Part shown: one piece after another, positions 22,939 through 35,201 of the stretch
How the letters are laid out: each line of letters starts with the position of its first letter
Position numbering within the stretch: the stretch's first letter is position 1
Assembly (NCBI RefSeq): GCF_000003815.2
Contig: NC_049981.1
Coordinates: 27,913,575-27,977,574 of the forward strand
Reading direction: 5' to 3'
Origin: Branchiostoma floridae
Taxonomy: Eukaryota; Chordata; Leptocardii; Amphioxiformes; Branchiostomatidae
DNA length: 64,000 nt
Program-made: the position numbers and the translations under genes
Notes under the pieces: model-generated
Told to the model about the DNA's origin: nothing
The model's input: the letters and a program-made list of their open reading frames with translations, nothing else
Databases searched by the model: none

Positions 22939-23852
22939 CTGATGAACATACAGACTCCAACTGGTAAGAATCTCCATCTCAAAACACTGCTGATCATGAT
23001 TTCTCCTGAAGGATGCATTTAAACTTAATTATGTAATCTCAATCAGTGTTTCTTATGAGGAAAATGCCAATAGGATACAGAAACCTTCAACTTTCATTTT
23101 TCTTCTTCTTAGATGGTCTTAAAACCTGGGCAATCAACTGTGGATGGTTTAAATGTATAACAAGACTTAGTACCAATATATCACTGCATTTAGTGACACT
23201 TATTTCCACACTTCCATAATTAGCTTGATATATTCATACATCAAATTGACAGTCTGTGGTCATGATTGTAATTGTATAGCGCTGAAACAAACAAAACAGC
23301 TAACATGCAACAAGGTAAAAGACTGTACACAAAGTACAATAACATGGAAAACATGTAAGTATCTACTGGGAGAAAGAAGGGACAGGCTGAAAAACAAACA
23401 AAAAACAGAATGAACGCCACAATTTCCACTGATTGGAAGGAAGGACATCAGTAGAAATTATGCAGATCTGGAAAAGAACACACATCTAATGAATGGAAAA
23501 AGGTTTAATCCTACATTTGTTTATTTTTCTTTTCTTAGAGCTTTGCTTGAACACATGATTCTGAGAAACTAGCGCAAAAGACATCTTTTGAAATACAAAC
23601 CTGGTTAAACTAATAGGAATGAGGAACTGTTACAAAAGGAAACAAAACTGGATAAGAAAGGAGTTGTGTGAATGGGTTGAAGTGGAAAACTAGAAGGTAC
23701 ATTTTGTTGAAGGTATTCAAGGAATAATAAAGGAAAGGCGTCAAGGTCCATACAGCTTCCATGTCAACATTCTGTGCCAATGCTGAAATAATTATGTGGG
23801 CGAAGCCCAACATTTAGTTTTTCCTCAGATATTTGCATATTCCAACCGGAAA

Positions 23853-24150
23853 TCAGAAAAAATGGAAGCTGTAAACATGCACTCCACGTTTCAAGCTTTT
23901 TGATTGGCTTACAGTCGCACTTTCTCGGTTTTACGTCAGAGGTGAACCTATCAACGCACAGAACACAATCGGCATCGACTTTGATAATAGCCACTGTGAA
24001 TCAGAACTCAGAAAAAATGGAGGCTGTCAACATATACTCCGCGTTTCCAGCTTTTTGATTGGGACAAAGTCGCGGACTGTCTCGGGTGTACGCAGAACTG
24101 AACCAATCAACGCACAGGACACAAAATGGCATTCGGCATGCAGTTTGACA
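23853..24150 (+). repeat. Two diverged tandem units of about 155 bp, CpG-containing
   Basis: Unit 1 starts at 23853 and unit 2 at 24008. Both have TCAGAAAAAATGGA, a CTTTTTGATTGG CCAAT-type box, a TCGC...TCTCGG stretch and ATCAACGCACAG in the same order. Unit 1 also has a CRE-like TTACGTCA. The units contain CpGs, unlike most surrounding intron. They could be a small promoter duplicated upstream of the ORF at 24126, or part of an inserted element. Confidence 0.7.
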
Positions 24151-24290
24151 ACACTATAGCAGCTGAGACGACCAAACAAGCGCTCAAGGAAGAAGTTGCC
24201 CGCCATGGAATGAACGAGATTGATAAATTTTCACACAAAAACGTTATCTTCAGAAAATTGAACCTTGGAATCTTGCAAATTCAACGGTGA
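24126..24290 (+). CDS. 54-codon ORF downstream of the tandem repeat
   Basis: It begins MAFGMQFDNTIAAETTKQAL and ends with LQIQR. It is highly charged with a helix-like middle (ALKEEVARHGMNEIDKF). Its ATG lies at the end of the second tandem unit. I do not recognise it. It is nested in an intron on the opposite strand to the SORBS gene and may belong to a mobile element or be a small gene. Confidence 0.3.
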   Translation: MAFGMQFDNTIAAETTKQALKEEVARHGMNEIDKFSHKNVIFRKLNLGILQIQR

Positions 24291-24351
24291 ACGGACGTGT
24301 TCAAGCAACGCAATACATTTGTATACCTGTTAAAACATGTGCTTGTAACAT

Positions 24352-24420
24352 GTTGTAGCACTGGCTCAGTGGTATTATTCACGCGTGGAAAACTAACGCT
24401 CCGGGATCGAATCCGTGGAC
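24352..24420 (+). mobile_element. tRNA-like segment, probable second SINE head
   Basis: An A box (TGGCTCAGTGG, 24362-24372) and a B-box-like GGGATCGAATCC (24403-24414) stand at tRNA-like spacing. The region between does not fold into a clear tRNA that I can see, so a tRNA-derived SINE head is more likely than a functional tRNA gene. No target duplication was found. Confidence 0.5.
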
Positions 24421-25234
24421 AGATAATGTTTTCTAATTTTTCTTTTTGCTGCATTTTCGCGAAAATGTTGCCTTTCTTGTTGCTTCTTTTCTTGCGATTT
24501 TTGCTTTCTTTTCCCTTCGCCCACATCCTGCATTTTTTTTTCAAAAATGTTGCCTTTCTAGTTAATAATGCTTTTGCTAAGTTCAAGTCTGCATATTTCC
24601 ATGCATTGATTTAGTAACTGGAAACAGAGAGGCATGTATGAACCTGACATGGCAGTTGATTAGCATTTCAATAAAACTGCACCTGACACCCCAACCTTAA
24701 GTTGAAGTACATACCACTCTCCGGCGAGTAAATACTGCGAAAATATTCATCCAGCGACCATTTGAAGGTGGTGTTTGGGCTTTCTGGCCCTGACAGTTTA
24801 CAAGTGAACACAGACGATACAAAACAAAACACAACAAATTACCCATGCTGCAGCAGAACAAGAAACAGAAGATTACCCATAATTCAGTACTGTAACAGAG
24901 CTGAACTATGGGTAACAAAGAACAAAGAGTGGTTGACAGGAAGCTTCCCATCATGCAATGGCAATGTAAAGGATGATAGGTACTGATGAACAGACTTTAT
25001 ACTAGTGAAAAATATGTGACAGTCAGAAAAACTGAATTCAAAACATTCTGCTAACACAAAGCAAAGTGGTGCAGAACAAAAGAAGATATAAAATGTTATA
25101 TTTTCGTAACTATCCATCTTGAAACCAAGTGGGCCAACATTCATGCAGCGAATAATCAATGATGATTGACACATATCAGACTGAGTGTGAAAGGTGATGG
25201 GAGATGATTCGACCCTTGCCCATGTTTGACCGAC

Positions 25235-25375
25235 CTTTTACTTTTGTTGGTGGTGGGCTCTTGACTCCCAGCTGCTCGGCTGCAGACAGACGTTTTCCCA
25301 CACTGGTGGATGAGGTGCTTACCCTGCTGGTAGAAGTGGTCCTGGTGGCTCCAGGGATGGGGCCAATCACGGGCT
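25235..25375 (-). CDS. SORBS: SORBS exon: Ser/Thr-rich linker
   Basis: Phase 1 to 1. It reads EPVIGPIPGATRTTSTSRV and ends KSPPPTKVKG. The acceptor TTTATTTTCTTTCAG is strong; the donor AAAAG|GTCGGT resembles that of the exon at 22775-22938. It follows the exon at 30604-30752 when the terminal exon at 28317 is skipped. Likely disordered and phosphorylatable. Confidence 0.8.
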
Positions 25376-26071
25376 CTGAAAGAAAATAAACATTGATGCA
25401 ATACATATGGTGGAAAGTACCTAGGTCGTAACGGTGACTATGATTGGTTGAAATATGATTGTCATTGTTAGTAAAAGGTGAGAAATAAAGATATCTACAT
25501 GTATGAGATGATATAGTTAGTAGAAATAAATGAATGCATGAAGACAATTATGTCTTGTTTTGCTGTATATTGCTAATACATATATACAAAAAATATGCTA
25601 CCAGCACTCATGCATGGTATAGAGAATTTGTTTTGGTGAAAGACTACAGTTTTCATTCTAAGTACTGTCTGACATACATGTCAGTCATGAACTTGGCCAG
25701 CTACAAAAGATGAAGTTACACATCACAATGATATGTATAATATAGCACTGTAACAGGGATGTCCCAGGTCTCAATCATACAGAAATCCAATTTGTGACAG
25801 AATCATAGATAAACAATGCAACATTATCAATGCTCAAACAAGTGACATTAAAGTTTATAGGATTCCCAAATTTGCCCATCTTAACATATCTTCAAGTGAT
25901 GTGAAAGCTTGTTTATTTGACAAAAGCTTAGTTTTGTACATGTATAAGGACATCCCTGTAGAACAGTCACTATATATGATATGAAACCATGAACTAATGA
26001 GATGTCAGAATTTCTAACTAAAAAAAAGAACTGAATGACACACAGACACAACCGACCAATTGTGACATGCA

Positions 26072-26077
26072 TTTATT
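26072..26077 (-). terminator. Polyadenylation signal of the alternative terminal exon
   Basis: AATAAA on the minus strand, 175 bp past the stop at 26252, followed by GT-rich sequence (GGTCGGTTGTGTCTGTGTGTC). This is a textbook mammalian-type site, so the exon above it is very probably a genuine 3' terminal exon. Confidence 0.85.
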
Positions 26078-26251
26078 GTGGCAAAACCGTGAGGTGACAA
26101 AATCGAACCGATACAACTTAGAATACAAACTACCACATGTACAAATATACATATAAATGATGGCGAGTCTGATATGACAAATACCCGAAAAAAGGCAACT
26201 TATAGTAGATAACGTGAACAAAATCTGGTGCATCTGTGGTGATGAGGAGTC

Positions 26252-28317
26252 TCAGTAAGCATTACTTAGTGAGCCGGGGTCTTCGTCCTGACTTGCGATG
26301 TCGCTGGCTCTGCCCTGGCTCATATCCTCATTGTCCAGAGGTAATGACTCCAACCAGATGAGAGTCTCCACCAGCTTAGAGGTGCGATGGTGTTTGGGAG
26401 GCAGTGGGGGCTTCCTACGGCGTATCGTGGACATCTCCTCTGATGACAGGCTCACACTTGGCGAGGAAGAACGTTCTGAGACCTTGACTTTGTTCTCGTT
26501 GTCTTCTTGCACCACTTTGTCTACACTTCCTGCATTTTTGTTGTTATTTCCAGTAGCTACATGTAGCTTTCGCTCCATCTCTAATGGTACTGTCTCCTCA
26601 GCCCTACCCAAGTTTTCTAACATTTCTTTCTTATTTTCTGTAGTTTTTAAGAAATCCAAGTGGTTACCTATAGCATGGCTGGAAGTGGACTGCCTGACTC
26701 TGAAGGGAATATGGTAGATCAGATGGCTGTCAGACAAACTTGTAGGAAAGGACTTTTTGATTTTAGGGGGCAACTTTGGCCTGAGGTTCCCCTCGTCAGG
26801 AGGTGAAGAAACTTCCGGTGGTTTGTCTTCTTCGTTGGGGTAGTATTCTTCTGTGGTGGTGGACTTACTGTCTGAAGAGTCCTCCTCGTCCTGTGCTGTC
26901 CCATCCTCTCCTTGTGAGATGTCTTGGTTCAAATCCTGAAGGTTGTCGTAAATTTCTTCTGTGGTGGCTGTGGTGCAGGTGCTGCTTGCTGAACGCAGGA
27001 TGATTTCATTCTTATCCAGATCAAAGTGCACCGATTTCCCGCCACTCGGACTTACAAACTTTTCCTTCAACATTCTGCTATCATCTGAATCATACGCATA
27101 GCTGCTGGCTTGTGCTATGTACATGTCTCTCGTCATCTCACCTGCTTGTAGTGTTGATGCAGTGGATGGATGAGAGGTGGTAGACTCTGTGTCTGAGAAA
27201 GTTCTTGTCTCCTTGCAGAACCTCTCCATTTTCTTGATGTTTTCACTCTCTGAGTCAGAAAAGCTCTCAAATCGCGGCCTGGACGAGAGACTTCCCTTGT
27301 CTTTGATCCGACAACAACGACCAGTCAGCGGAGACATGGTGGAGAAATATTCCACCAGTCGTGTGAAGTTTCTTGACCGCGAACCGGACTGAAGTACTTC
27401 TGCGGCGTACATCCTGTAGGACACAATGTCGGGTGGGCTTCTCGGAGGGGTAAGGTTCTCTGATGTAACAATCTCCTGGTTCTCACGTTTGAATTCTGTA
27501 AGTTCACCGTCCTCTAACACCACGGCTTCATCCTGAGCTTTTAATATCGGTGAAAGAACATCCTCACTTGGTGATTTGAAAGCAGGTCTGATGTAGTCTA
27601 CTCGTATAGGGTTTCTAGCAGGGCGGTTTGGGGATGGATTTTTCTTCTCAATCGTTGACATATCATTTTCATCTGAGGCTGCATCAAGTGTCTCCTCTTC
27701 ACTCTCAAGCTCATCCTCATCTCCCTCGCTGCCCGTCTCGTTTTCAGTGCTTTTGTAATCCTTATCAGAGTCGTCAGAGTCCAGGCATTTTGCACCGTAT
27801 TTCTTTGAAATGTCGTTACTTGTTACTGTAACAGTTGGAACAGGGCCTACTGAAGGAGAACATGCTTTGTCACTTGTACTTCTGGATTGGTTTCCTTGAG
27901 TCTCAAAATGGTCTCCCAAGTTGTGAAATGCACCTGCAATTCTGTCGTGCTCCTTGCAAAATGCATCATGATCTGCAAAGAACTGCTCCAGGTCTGATTC
28001 GAAGCTGTCGTCAGAGAAGCTTGGAAACTTCTGAAGTCTGGATGACTTGACTGGCATAATTCTGTTATCTATACTATCCAGGCTTTTGGAGTGGGACAGC
28101 TGTGAGAGCCGAGGGTTGGTGCGGAGCGTGGGGGAGAGCTGCTCCATGTAAACCTGCTTATTGTAGGGCTTTGCGCGGCGCGACTTTCTGCGGGTCTGTC
28201 GTTTAGAGGAAAGCTGTGTGCGCATGGTGTAGCTGTGGCAGTTAGGAAGCATGTGTGGCATGTCCGTGGAGGTGGTTAGTAAGACTTCTATGCTCTCATC
28301 ACTAGTGGATTCTTCCT
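26252..28317 (-). CDS. SORBS: Alternative terminal exon: acidic, SH3-less C terminus
   Basis: A 2,066 bp coding segment of 687 residues and a stop, starting in phase 1 after a strong acceptor (TAACCCTTCTTGCAG). It can be spliced directly to the exon at 30604-30752 (AAA G + AG = Glu). The protein is Ser/Glu/Asp-rich and probably disordered, with clusters such as ESESENIKK and phospho-site-like FSDTES. It contains two SH3-ligand motifs (LRPKLPPKIKK; RRRKPPLPPKHHR near the end). It ends ...DPGSLSNAY with its own polyadenylation site, giving an isoform without SH3 domains. A weak donor (AA|GTAATG at 26265) sits five codons before the stop in phase 1, matching the next exon. The neuronal ArgBP2 isoform also has one very large exon in this part of the gene, but I cannot show homology. 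Confidence 0.9.
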
Positions 28318-30603
28318 CTGCAAGAAGGGTTAGCAAGACAGCTATTAGCACAGTGTTTACCCGACCTCTGCTTCAAAAGATAAGTCTTACATCATCAGGC
28401 AACGTTGGAACCTGACTTATGTGTGGTACACACTGTTACCATTGATACAAATAACTGCAGTAACGTAGTTTTTCTGATTTTTCTTCTGTGCTGCTTCAGT
28501 ATACACTCATCAGACCTCTTTAGCAGCAGAAGTCGGATAAACAGGTAAGTTAATTGAAAAACAACATCATGATTATGTATGTCAGTCTGTCATCCACTAA
28601 TATACTTGCATATAAACAATGTTAAGTTTCCAATGTACATGTAACAGTGCACCCATGCTTGTAACATTGTACTTCAGACACAATAAAAAATAAGATCACA
28701 AACTATACATAAGGGAAAACTGAGAACAATTTATCTATCAGCAAAACAAGGAAGGAAATACAAAACAAACATTTACAGCAAAGCCCCTTCATCATAGGTA
28801 CTGCATGTGTTCAGTGCCCATGATTAATAGAACAGGTGAAAAAGTTGTTTCCAAAAATTTCCATTGGAAAGCAGTTCTGCAGAACCCTTTTCAGCACCAA
28901 GGATAGTTATACAACTTTTCATTGCAAGGCAAAACAGACACGGACCAAGTCCATGAAACTATTTCTCATGTCAAAAATAAGAATTTGACAAAGCTCATCT
29001 TTGATCCAACATTTTTCCTGAACACCATGACTGTTACTTTAAGTTTTTGAGCTGTTCCATATTAGCATTTGAGGAGGGTTGGTCTTTTGTCCCTTCATTA
29101 TTTCAGGTGCCATCCCCAATGTGGTTAGTTTTCTTATAATTTAGCAAAATCTCAACTATCCCCTTCTGAACTTTTTAAATGAAACAACCTTGTCTTGCTG
29201 AACAATCTGAGCACATTAAGGATAGTATTAACTCAAAATATAAAAAAAGTGGGAAGACAATACAAAACATACAAGATACTTTTATAGTTAAAAAAGCATT
29301 ACTACATAGTTGGCCATAAGGCACACATATATAAATCATATACTGTATTGAACTTCCATGTAAGCATTTCTTTAACAAAGCCATCAAACAATGTTGTTAG
29401 TCCTGTCATAAAACATTATACAAGGAAGGTAAAGCTGAATATGGTTAGCTGTAATGTGACAATAACAGCAAGCTCTTTGTTATGCATAGTACAAATACAT
29501 TATAAAATAAACTTGTCATAAACAATAAAGACAGGGTCTCTGTGGATTGATATCGAATCCTTGTTGTAGGAATGGACTACAGAGGAATACAAATGGCATC
29601 AGCAAAAATGCAATTCTATTGATTTTTACTCCGGGCATGTATAATGTAGACGTTTCCACACATATTCCAAAACGTTGGGCTACAGTCTATTCCAGTGGTC
29701 AAGAAAAAACATAACCTGTTCTCTGATCAGATTTGATTAAATTATGTATGCAAATATGCATTCACCCTTACAGTTTCATAATTTTGTTTTTGCTTACAAT
29801 ATCTTTTACTACTTTTTATGCATACACATGCAACATTGGAGACAAACGTACCACAGAGACAATGTCTAACAACAGACTTAAACCACAACATTTTACAGTG
29901 ATCTTACCCCGAGATATTGGTGCTCTGTACTGGGTAACGTCAGGCTCAAAAACAGAGTCGTCTAATGCATTCAAAAGGAAACGTCAAGCAAAAATAAAGC
30001 AACCCTGATATCCAAAAGTGACACTTCTGTGGTTTGTTTATGCGTTGTGCATTTAACTTTTGGATTAAAAGTATCTTCCGACAAAAGACACCTCCAACCC
30101 CAGAAATTTGGAAGAATACAAATCATTTCTGAAGAGTCACTTTAAAGTTGTTACAGTTTTACACAATAGCATATGCTAAAGCAAGCTGGGTAAAAAAAAC
30201 ACAACATATTCAAAATCAGCTGGCCATAACAAACACTGCAAGCAGAAGCTGCTGCCATGCTCAATACCACTTTACGGACACAACATTCAACTTAGGTTAT
30301 GCAATAGTCAAAGCCATGGCAACCACTGCAAGACAATTATTCAAGAACAAAATAAATTTAACAAAATCTTTAATAAGTTTGATCTAACAAAAAAAAAAGT
30401 AACATGCAGGCTGCATAGCCCATGAAACCAGTGCTATAAAGCACACCCAAAATAAAGCCTGTTTGGTCCTCCTACTATCATCTACTGAGACAGTCAAGAT
30501 ATTTATGTTATATCAATTATTGATAATAATTACTGATTTTGACCATCTCAGTTGATAATAGGTTCAAGGAGTAACCCTTCACCTTTACCCCCTAACCTCT
30601 CAC
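28318..30603. other. Intron before the alternative terminal exon
   Basis: AT-rich with very few CpGs. No supported exon or repeat. Confidence 0.5.
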
Positions 30604-30752
30604 CTTTTGTTTTCTCTGGAGCTACTTTCCTCAGTCCCATGGTGGGGATGTCCCCTCCAGACTGGATCTGTTTGTACAGCTCTCGTGTCGGCTTCTCCTC
30701 CGCCTGGCTGTTGGCTGTTTCTGCCTGCGCTGCCTTGGTCACACTCACTTTT
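30604..30752 (-). CDS. SORBS: SORBS exon: RELYKQIQ motif; branch point of two isoforms
   Basis: Phase 2 to 1. It contains KPTRELYKQIQSGGDIP followed by GLRKVAPEK, a compact conserved-looking segment that resembles the region after the SoHo domain in SORBS proteins. Acceptor TTGCCTTTTAG, donor AAAAG|GTGAGA. Its phase 1 end can join either the terminal exon at 28317 or the exon at 25375, so this is the point where SH3-less and SH3-containing transcripts diverge. Confidence 0.9.
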
Positions 30753-31121
30753 CTAAAAGGCAAGAAATGATGTTCAGTTTGCTGACATGCTTGGACAAAA
30801 TAAATGTTTCATTTAAAAAATGAAGATAACATTCAGGGTTGCATAGTAGCAAGGACATCATATAGGGATGGTAGTACATTATCTGAGGAGACAATTCTAC
30901 AGCGCCCTCATGCAGTTTTATCTGCAACTACAGGACACAATGGAATATTGTCATGACATTGCAGTCCTTATAGCATGGGCCTTTGCAGATCGTGGCAATC
31001 ACTGACGAGCGGTCAATGTACATGTAGATTTTACTGATGACTGTGATGTCAGACACAACATCCCTAAAACTATATCAGTCATGCATTGTGGTGAAGGTAA
31101 TGGGTTTGCAACTATACTCAC

Positions 31122-31171
31122 AGTGCCTGCTTCACGTTCTTGTCTTCCATGTATGGGTTGTATATGGAGCT
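31122..31171 (-). CDS. SORBS: SORBS exon: SSIYNPYM motif
   Basis: Phase 0 to 2, 50 bp, encoding SSIYNPYMEDKNVKQAL. Acceptor TACTTTACAG, donor GCACT|GTGAGT. The short Tyr-containing motif could be a phosphorylation site. The phase fits both neighbours. Confidence 0.82.
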
Positions 31172-32440
31172 CTGTAAAGTAAGAGATTTTGGACAAATTG
31201 TTGAGATTAGGACTTAAAATTGTGTGAGTAGTATTGCCAACCCCTGTATCAAAATACACGCTTAATGAAGTGCAGAGAATCAAATTGTCTTTTCAGTCTG
31301 ATTTCACATCACACTTTCAACAATTCATTGCCCACCCAATTGGTCCCCACTTCGCATTAAGAGGTAGTCCTGAATTGCACACTGAAAAGAAGGTGGTGCA
31401 TCAAAAATTGAATCAAAACAGAGAGAGACTCTTGTGAATCAAATCAGCATCTTTGGTCTACAAGTGCACATGCAGCACATGCAGGCATGCAACCTGGAAG
31501 ATAAAAAAGAACAGAGGTGCATTTGTGATTCACCATGAAGTAAGTGACTGTACAAAACAACATGCTGAGAACAGGAGATGAAATGACGTGACAAAGAATG
31601 CACATGTACATTGCACAGCTGGTGCAGAGCTGCAGGGGATGTAGGGAAGGGTTCTTCCCGATGTAGGGCCTGGCAGCAGTCAAGAAATGCCAAGATAGAG
31701 ATGATATGAGAATGGACAATCTCTACCAGGTCCAAGTGTGGAAGAAGGAAAACTCATTTCTATTTGATCAATGTGATTGGTATACATGTAGTACACATGA
31801 CCACCTCCTATCTACAGCTACAGCTACAATCTGGATGTGTCACACTCTGATTGGCTACTCATACTGCACTACAACTGGTGCTTTCCCTACTCCCTTCATG
31901 GTTGATTACGTTGCACACACTATGCTACTTTTGCTGATTTAAACACTTACAGCAGTGTATAGATGTCATCTCTAAATTTCTTATATACATGCATGTCCTC
32001 TTGTAGACTTATTTTTGGCAGAGGCAAACTGGATTAGTTAGGTATGGAAACTTATGATTTCAGTCATGGGGATAGGATAGACTCTGGCCTGAAGAGGGTT
32101 GTGATAAAACCTTGGCAAGATGTTGATGCAGATCCAGATTTACATGTAGTTTGAGAGGATACCTAACAACATCATCATGAATGACATTTCTGCAGTTCAG
32201 CAATTACTTGCTAGAGGGCACTGTTTGCATCTTGTATAGATGAAACCACATGCACTTATATGATGCTTTGCCAAAAGTTTACGCTTTCTGTGTGCTGTAC
32301 TGTTTTCAATCAGGAATGAAAGAAGGCATGCATTCTTTTTCATCTTCTAAGACACTTATATCTAACTCTTGATGACATCACAACACTGTTGAATGTGTAA
32401 TGAGGATATCAGCCAATCACAGGTGCGCTATCACCCATAC

Positions 32441-32518
32441 CTTCTTGGCCGCTGCTTCCCTGCCTTTATCAAGTATGGAGGATTTCCCTGGCTCATAGTC
32501 CTCTATTCTAAATGGGAG
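32441..32518 (-). CDS. SORBS: SORBS exon: RIEDYEPGKSSIL motif
   Basis: Phase 0 to 0, 26 codons: LPFRIEDYEPGKSSIL then DKGREAAAKK. Vertebrate SORBS proteins carry a near-identical motif (S-I-F-E-Y-E-P-G-K-S-S) in the linker after the SoHo domain, so this is a strong family marker. The acceptor TCTCCGCTGCTACGTGCAG follows a long pyrimidine tract; the donor is AAGAAG|GTATGG. A diverged second copy of the motif is in the exon at 35202-35304. Confidence 0.93.
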
Positions 32519-32958
32519 CTGCACGTAGCAGCGGAGAGGGCAGAGAGGAGAGAGGAAAGGGAAAAGATGGAAATGTGGTCACAGCTAAACCTTGCTGGTC
32601 TCAGCTACTTTGGAACAAAGTTTAAACAATTGCAAACCCCACTGCTCAATGCACACTGCACGCAAACTTGATCAGCAGTCATTTACGTTCATTTTGCAGA
32701 AAACATTGATCAGCTTGTGCTATAGCTACAGTAATGAATCTCTTTTCTATGCACAAATGATATCAGAGAAAACAAACAATAACGTATTGATACAATTAAC
32801 AGAGGTTCATTTTTGATTGGAGCAGTCATTTCCTTTGAATAATAATTCTTTAATTCACAAATTAAATCAGTTTTGCTTGATGGTTTTGATTTCTCCATTA
32901 AGTCACACGTCACAAGTACACACGCCATGCTGAAGGGCAGCTTTTGCAAGGACCTTAC

Positions 32959-33021
32959 CGGCTGTTCTTTCTCTACAAGGAACTGATACCACAGCTCATC
33001 TTCTAGGCTGGGTCTACGTTC
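32959..33021 (-). CDS. SORBS: SORBS exon: short EDELWYQFL segment
   Basis: Phase 0 to 0, 21 codons: ERRPSLEDELWYQFLVEK then EQP. Good acceptor (GTAGCACTCACAG) and donor (CCG|GTAAGG). The frame is kept if it is skipped, so it may be a cassette. Confidence 0.82.
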
Positions 33022-34582
33022 CTGTGAGTGCTACAGGAAGGAGGGAAGGCAAGAGAAGGCAAGGAGGGAGGTGGAGAATGAAAGAAGAGTTAAAAGAGGG
33101 CTGCATGGTTCTGCACAGTTTTGGATATGAGAATGTAAATTGTATATGACTTGTATGTGTATGTTAGGGCCAGAGGAGATGACACTATCAAAGCTATAGA
33201 TGTACAGTATATATACATATCTTATGATGGTAAATGTTCAAGATCTTCAAAATCTTTGTCTTTCATTGCCTTTCAGTTCACTGTAAGATTCCTCTAAAAT
33301 GTAAATTATGTACAAATACCAATGGTATTAGCTAATGAGTGTTATGCAAAATATTTCTGGTTCTTAAATGGTGTTTGCTGTGTTTGTATCACAATCATGA
33401 TGGGTAAGTGAGCACCACACCTTACTTACTGGGGGCACAAAGTGTGCCATTTTTCAAATCATGAAGTAAGAAAATGAGTTAAGAAACTTGCAAAGAAATG
33501 ATCATTAAGAAAAAAAAAACAGCATTCTTACGTATTGAGAGACTGTAGTGTTTGATAGATGAATAAATAATCATGTATGCAGTTTAACTTATTTGGTACT
33601 ACAAGCTACAGACACTAAAGACTAAGATCCTAAGGAATAAGATTCAGTCAATTCACCAGTCAACTGATTACATACAAAGGATTTAGTAAAAAAACTAGAT
33701 TGAAAGAAAGGAGCAAATAATAGTGCAACTGTTACAGTACAAAATACACAGACATTAAAAGTAGCTACAGGCAAAAGAACTGCTGAAATTGAGAAGAAGG
33801 AGGGTTATAGGAAGAGGAAGCGACCACTAACAGATCGTTGTGCCCGTCACTGCACAGAAAAATTACACCAGTAGGCCACCTGCAAGGCAGAAAGCTAGCA
33901 CACCATCAACATTCACATTATGCAGTCATGGCACGTCTCAGCTGTATCCCCTATAGTGCTGCTGTCAACCTAGAAGTACACCTTAGCACTAGGGACTACA
34001 GTCTCATCACATGCATGAGGGATACACAGTTGAGAAGATACACTTCACAACAAAACTATTTGTTCCCATTGTAGTTGCAATAGGTTCGGTAAGGGTATGA
34101 ATAATTTTGTTGTTAACTGTACCTATTAAGCTCTACAGCTCTTATCATGATGTCTTTTTCACAGATGATAGAACAAACACACTTAAAAGTGTCCAGCATA
34201 CTTGTATTTGTAGTAGATAATATCTTTAATGGTCCAACATACATGTATGATCAGTCGACACTGTACGGCTTGTCGGAACATTGAGAAAAGACATCATTTG
34301 AGCTGCTACAGCTCTACTAAGAACTACAGTTTCTGTGTAAGACCAGTGTTTATTCAGTCTGCTCTTTAAAAGGGCCATGACCAGTCATCAGTAACACCAC
34401 TGGTCTTCAACAAAAACTGCAGCTCTTAGAAGAGAGGTATACAGAAATGCCACCAGAAGCGTTTGCTGTGCTTCGTAGCAGTTGTTCTTTGCCCATGCAT
34501 AGGCAGATGGAAAACTGTCTTTGTGTCTTGAAGAGAGAGAGAAACGAGGATATCAAGACAGCCAAAAGGGGTCTCTCCTTAC
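33022..34582. other. Intron of the SORBS gene
   Basis: AT-rich, with no supported exon or repeat. Confidence 0.5.
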
Positions 34583-34714
34583 GTGGACTGCTTTGTGCTG
34601 TGGGGACGGGGCTGTGGAAACAGGATTGACTGGTTCAGCTTTGACAATTTCCAGGTTTGCTCTCTCCAGGGTTCGCAGGTCTTCTTCGAACTTGTCGATT
34701 TCTCTGCTTTTTCT
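34583..34714 (-). CDS. SORBS: SORBS exon: charged helix
   Basis: Phase 0 to 0, 44 codons. It starts RKSREIDKFEEDLRTLERAN, probably a helix, and ends in a Pro/Ser-rich part (VSTAPSPQHKAVH). Acceptor GTTAACACACCTACAG, donor CAC|GTAAGG. Possible cassette because the phases match on both sides. Confidence 0.83.
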
Positions 34715-35201
34715 CTGTAGGTGTGTTAACACTGTCACTCTTGTGCATTTCTCAGTGTTACAGACTGAGACATTAGGAATCATAATAAGACTACAACTCT
34801 CCTTCCCAGGTGTGTTCCCAAACTACTTACCAACATGATTTTTACCAGCAAAGTATATTCAATTTCTTATGATCTGTCTCTCCCCCACAATGAAGTGATG
34901 GTTGCTGTTGTCCTACAACTGGTTTGACCAACATTTACAAGCCACAAAAAACATTCAAATTCATTTCTAATGATTACCTGATTCGCTAACCTTTAATAGC
35001 ATATTTTGAATGTTAAGTCTTATGAAAAACTTTTTACCAGCACACAGATTGGACTCAAGTTGATCAGAACCAAGATTTGGGTTTTCAGGACTGTTGAAAA
35101 CAATATGAACATTTTCCATAATGCCATAATATTATATTTTTGTACATCAAGAACACAGAATGATGAAATTTCCGGCCAACATAAAAGAAGGCTTGACTTA
35201 C

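Noticed and set aside
24352-24420. Functional tRNA gene
   Set aside because: A and B boxes are present, but I could not see a complete cloverleaf or a terminator right after it; a SINE head is more likely.
31439-31735. 98-codon minus-strand frame near 31.5 kb
   Set aside because: Cys/His-rich by chance; no splice sites that fit the phase between neighbouring exons.
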